Origin: Ignavibacteria bacterium
GTDB taxonomy: Bacteria > Bacteroidota > Ignavibacteria > UBA10030 > SZUA-254
Assembly: GCA_016178595.1 (NCBI GenBank)
Contig: JACOSY010000046.1
Span: forward strand, 1 to 47,804
Direction: 5' to 3'
Length of the DNA: 47,804 bases
A model generated the notes under the pieces. That model worked only from the letters and a program-made list of their open reading frames with translations, was not told the DNA's origin and ran no database searches. The translations under genes and the position numbers were made by a program. Below are positions 46,044 to 47,804 of the stretch, piece by piece. The first letter of the stretch is position 1. Each line of letters starts with the position of its first letter.

Positions 46044-46580
46044 ATGCAATATACACGAATTGTTCCGAGACTTCTCCAGGGGACACTGCTCGCTTGCACA
46101 TGTTTGTTGCTGTCGTGCGGGAAAACTTCGATGAGCCCGACTTCGGGCTATGGAAACGAAGTTACTCCTCAAGCGCTTCAATCGCTTTCACCTGTCGGGT
46201 CGACATCCGGAAGCGAGAACGGCTCCGGAGGCAACATGCCGGCATATTACGACGGAAAACTCTTCACGATCAATTTCAAAGAGTTACCGGCGTCGGGTGA
46301 GAAAGCAGTTCTTGCCAATAATAAGTCGATCAACGTGATTTACATGTCGGACCCGGGCTTACCCGGAAACCAGCCGTTCGTCAGCGTTCTGGATGCAATA
46401 CAGGGCGACGGTTTTAATCCGCTCTGGGTAGAAGTGCAGATTACGTTCAATGCCGGCTTCACCCCGCACCAGCTCTTCTCCGACACCGAAGTAGAAGCGG
46501 CAGCATCGGGTACAAATCCCGAGATCACGCTAAGGGTGACCGATGAAGTCTACCGCTGTTCGGTAGTCGGACCTAAATGA
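46044..46580 (+). CDS. hypothetical lipoprotein
   Basis: 178 residues. A lipoprotein signal peptide ends in LLLSC with the acceptor cysteine at C25; a Ser/Gly-rich linker (SPVGSTSGSENGSGGNMPAY) follows, then a beta-rich domain (LFTINFKELPASGEKAVLAN ... WVEVQITFNAGFTPHQLFS). GGGGGT lies before the ATG. I do not recognise a family. It has no close neighbour on the same strand and stands between two repeat-bearing gaps. Confidence 0.65.
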   Translation: MQYTRIVPRLLQGTLLACTCLLLSCGKTSMSPTSGYGNEVTPQALQSLSPVGSTSGSENGSGGNMPAYYDGKLFTINFKELPASGEKAVLANNKSINVIYMSDPGLPGNQPFVSVLDAIQGDGFNPLWVEVQITFNAGFTPHQLFSDTEVEAAASGTNPEITLRVTDEVYRCSVVGPK

Positions 46581-46714
46581 GGTTGCCTGAGGAATGAGGA
46601 AGCCAGCGTACTTGATCCGCGATCCGGGCACCCTGATCTCACCTGGGTAAAAGCTCCAATTTCCAATGCTGTGCTATTCCCTGAGACTGTCTGAAAAGCA
46701 CAGAATTTGATTCA

Positions 46715-46783
46715 CGCCAAGACGCAAAGATCGCAAAGGACTACGTTACAAGAATGATCTTAAAACAACTTTGCGCCTTAGCG
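46715..46783. repeat. inverted repeat of the CGCAAAG type
   Basis: CGCCAAGACGCAAAG (46715-46729) and CTTTGCGCCTTAGCG (46769-46783) are complementary at 13 of 15 positions. Similar CGCAAAG/CTTTGCG strings occur as dispersed intergenic repeats in many environmental genomes. The central 39 bases are unrelated. It could fold as a long hairpin in either strand. Confidence 0.5.
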
Positions 46784-46899
46784 CCTTTGCGAGAGACTTT
46801 TTGGACAACCTCTAGAGGTGAGGTCTGGCGTATAGTTCTATTTTTTCCATTCACTGAACAATTGTCTGAAAATAAAACACTACTGCGTTACCGTACGTG

Positions 46900-46928
46900 T
46901 TGACACCGCCGACAAATGTTCGTATATT
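46900..46928 (+). promoter_or_regulatory. consensus sigma70 promoter
   Basis: TTGACA (46900-46905), exactly 17 bases, TATATT (46923-46928): the same quality as the str promoter. Expected transcription start is near 46935. The nearest ATG of a credible gene is over 200 bases away. Confidence 0.6.
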
Positions 46929-46934
46929 CCTGAA

Positions 46935-47041
46935 AGTGACAGTTTGAGGCGCTGAAGAGATAGAGGAGTAGAGGGATTCCGAGAACCGGTCATGAAAGCC
47001 GCGCAGCTTGTTACACGGACGGTTTTGATGACGGGTTTTTT
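46935..47041 (+). ncRNA. candidate small RNA or attenuated leader
   Basis: Downstream of the consensus promoter, AACCGGTCAT (46984-46993) pairs with ATGACGGGTT (47028-47037) at 9 of 10 positions, directly followed by a run of six T to 47041. This is terminator-like and would give an RNA of about 107 nt. AACCG (46984-46988) can instead pair with CGGTT (47020-47024), so two exclusive folds exist, as in attenuators. The 5' half is purine-rich (GAAGAGATAGAGGAGTAGAG). I cannot assign it to a known RNA family; a weak resemblance to T-box stem I is not enough to call one. Confidence 0.35.
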
Positions 47042-47150
47042 GTGCTCTCTACGGGATGGAAAAACGAAATCGTAATTAGAGGAGTCATATGCTATGCCCA
47101 GTTTTTGCTTTTTCGTAATATGATTATTCAATATTTATAAGGAGATAAAT

Positions 47151-47663
47151 ATGTTGACTATAAACTTCAATCCATCTAGCAACTATCCTATTGTAATGTC
47201 TTTCAAAACAATGAGGCGGATGGTTGGTATCATGGGAATGGCTCTACCAGTTGTAGCATGTATATGGTCTGTTTTATTTAGCGATTGCCATATTCTACTA
47301 GATTCCATAAGCGCTTATTATCATACAAATATGCGAGATATTTTTGTTGGTATTTTATGCGCAGTCTCTTTTTTTCTTTTCGCCTATCATGGATATGATA
47401 ATCTAGACTTCATTACATTTAAAATTGCAAGTATTTCTGCTTTGGGAATCGCCTTTTTCCCAGCACTGATTAATAATAAGAGTTCATGCATAAACTTGGC
47501 CATAAATGCAAGCATAATAACTAATATATTGCATTACAGTTCAGCTGCAATCTTTTTCATAGTATTAGCCTTCATTTCTATTTTCCTTTTTACCAAATCA
47601 AAACCGAATACACGAAAAGAAGATAGAACAACGCAAAAAAGTATAGGAATCGTGTTTATATAA
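47151..47663 (+). CDS. AT-rich membrane protein, probably truncated by the IS
   Basis: 170 residues with about four to five membrane segments and the motif SISAYYHTNMRDIFVGILCA, then VSFFLFAYHGYDNLDF. I recognise this as a widespread hypothetical membrane-protein type but cannot give a name. AAGGAGATAA lies before the ATG at 47151. The stop falls 1-3 bases before the IS boundary, and the last residues (QKSIGIVFI) end within what looks like another membrane helix, so the native C-terminus was probably cut off. Codon use is far more AT-rich than in any other gene here, a sign of acquisition from elsewhere. Confidence 0.6.
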   Translation: MLTINFNPSSNYPIVMSFKTMRRMVGIMGMALPVVACIWSVLFSDCHILLDSISAYYHTNMRDIFVGILCAVSFFLFAYHGYDNLDFITFKIASISALGIAFFPALINNKSSCINLAINASIITNILHYSSAAIFFIVLAFISIFLFTKSKPNTRKEDRTTQKSIGIVFI

Positions 47664-47664
47664 T

Positions 47665-47804
47665 ATCATGAGTTCTACAAGGAAGTGCAACACTCCAGGA
47701 GAGAATTTGTTATTCTTGGAGTATGGCACCTATACCACAGTATCATCAACTGTCTCTTGATGAAAGAGATCATATTGCCGTCTATCGGGCTCAGGGGTTG
47801 TCGA
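47665..47804 (+). mobile_element. 5' end of an IS30-like insertion sequence (truncated by window edge)
   Basis: Exact inverted copy of 1-136 plus four further bases. It contains the terminal region (CATGAGTTCTACAAGGAAGT), the leader and the transposase start, reading off the right edge. The flanks differ just outside (TAAT here, CAAA at the left copy read in the same direction), so a shared target duplication is not visible at these ends. Confidence 0.8.
47723..47804 (+). CDS. IS30-like transposase, N-terminal fragment (runs off window)
   Basis: The ATG at 47723 begins MAPIPQYHQLSLDERDHIAV then YRAQGLS before the window ends. It is identical to the fragment at 1-78 on the other strand with one more residue (Ser). 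The catalytic domain is outside the window. Confidence 0.7.
   Translation, partial: MAPIPQYHQLSLDERDHIAVYRAQGLS

Larger units (their letters stand above)
46581..47150 (+). other. 570-base non-coding region with repeat and candidate RNA
   Basis: No gene is supported. From left to right it contains an unremarkable stretch (46581-46710), an inverted repeat rich in CGCAAAG (46715-46783), a 12-base palindrome ACCTCTAGAGGT (46808-46819), a consensus promoter (46900-46928) and a hairpin with U-run (46984-47041). The last 100 bases are AT-rich and lead into the terminal membrane-protein gene, whose ribosome site AAGGAGA lies at about 47139-47145. Confidence 0.6.

Noticed and set aside
46935-47041. 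T-box riboswitch call for the structured region
   Set aside because: GGAGTAG and GAGAACCGG-TGAAAGCC strings recall T-box stem I, but the T-box core sequence (TGGNACCGCG) and a downstream synthetase or amino-acid gene are absent.
1-47804. Treating the whole window as a composite transposon
   Set aside because: The core is housekeeping ribosomal DNA; shared IS ends at contig edges are better explained by an assembly break at a repeat.

Overview
The window looks like a roughly 48 kb chromosomal contig from a bacterium of the FCB group (Bacteroidota / Ignavibacteriota / Chlorobi-like), with base composition near 50% GC by eye. The evidence is a type IX secretion C-terminal sorting domain (motif NYPNPFNP) on a multiheme cytochrome, a DUF2723 membrane protein, a large Asp-box repeat secreted protein, and a ribosomal operon order (secY-map-infA-rpmJ without adk) seen in that group. 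The phylum call is inference; no 16S rRNA gene is present.

Layout. Positions 1-136 and 47665-47800 are exact reverse complements of each other. Both are the 5' end of one insertion sequence (IS30-like), and each reads outward off the window. The contig therefore probably stops at a repeat. Positions 151-2826 (+ strand) hold a small envelope-polysaccharide block: a GmhA/SIS-type isomerase, a short helical protein, a polyprenyl glycosylphosphotransferase and a small membrane protein. Positions 2836-11623 (- strand) hold a secreted Asp-box protein, a small membrane protein followed by a degenerate phospholipase-D-like tail, a PLD-family protein, an enoyl-CoA hydratase, and a three-gene unit (EthD protein, atypical crotonase, five-heme cytochrome with T9SS tail). 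A DUF2723 membrane protein follows on the + strand at 11680-13659.

Positions 13691-45707 are one long transcription/translation supercluster on the + strand: promoter, structured leader, tRNA-Thr/Tyr/Gly/Thr, rpmG, tRNA-Trp, secE, nusG, rplKAJL, rpoBC, then a consensus promoter and rpsL-rpsG-fusA-tuf, then S10, spc and alpha operons through rplQ and a strong terminator. It supplies about 30 ribosomal proteins, two elongation factors, IF-1, the RNA polymerase core subunits, NusG, the SecY/SecE translocon subunits and methionine aminopeptidase. Regulatory structures are visible before rplJ (L10-leader-like) and between rplL and rpoB (terminator/attenuator).

Positions 45708-47664 are accessory: a hypothetical lipoprotein, a dispersed inverted repeat, a consensus promoter followed by a hairpin with a U-run (possible small RNA or attenuated leader), and an AT-rich membrane-protein gene that ends at the IS and is probably truncated.

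The most unusual points are a tRNA-Gln gene inside the spc ribosomal-protein operon, an 83-nt cloverleaf-like leader ahead of the tRNA cluster, a probable CTG start for rpsL, a PLD C-terminal remnant directly after the stop of a neighbouring gene, and the candidate small RNA near 46935-47041. I saw no CRISPR, toxin-antitoxin or defence locus.
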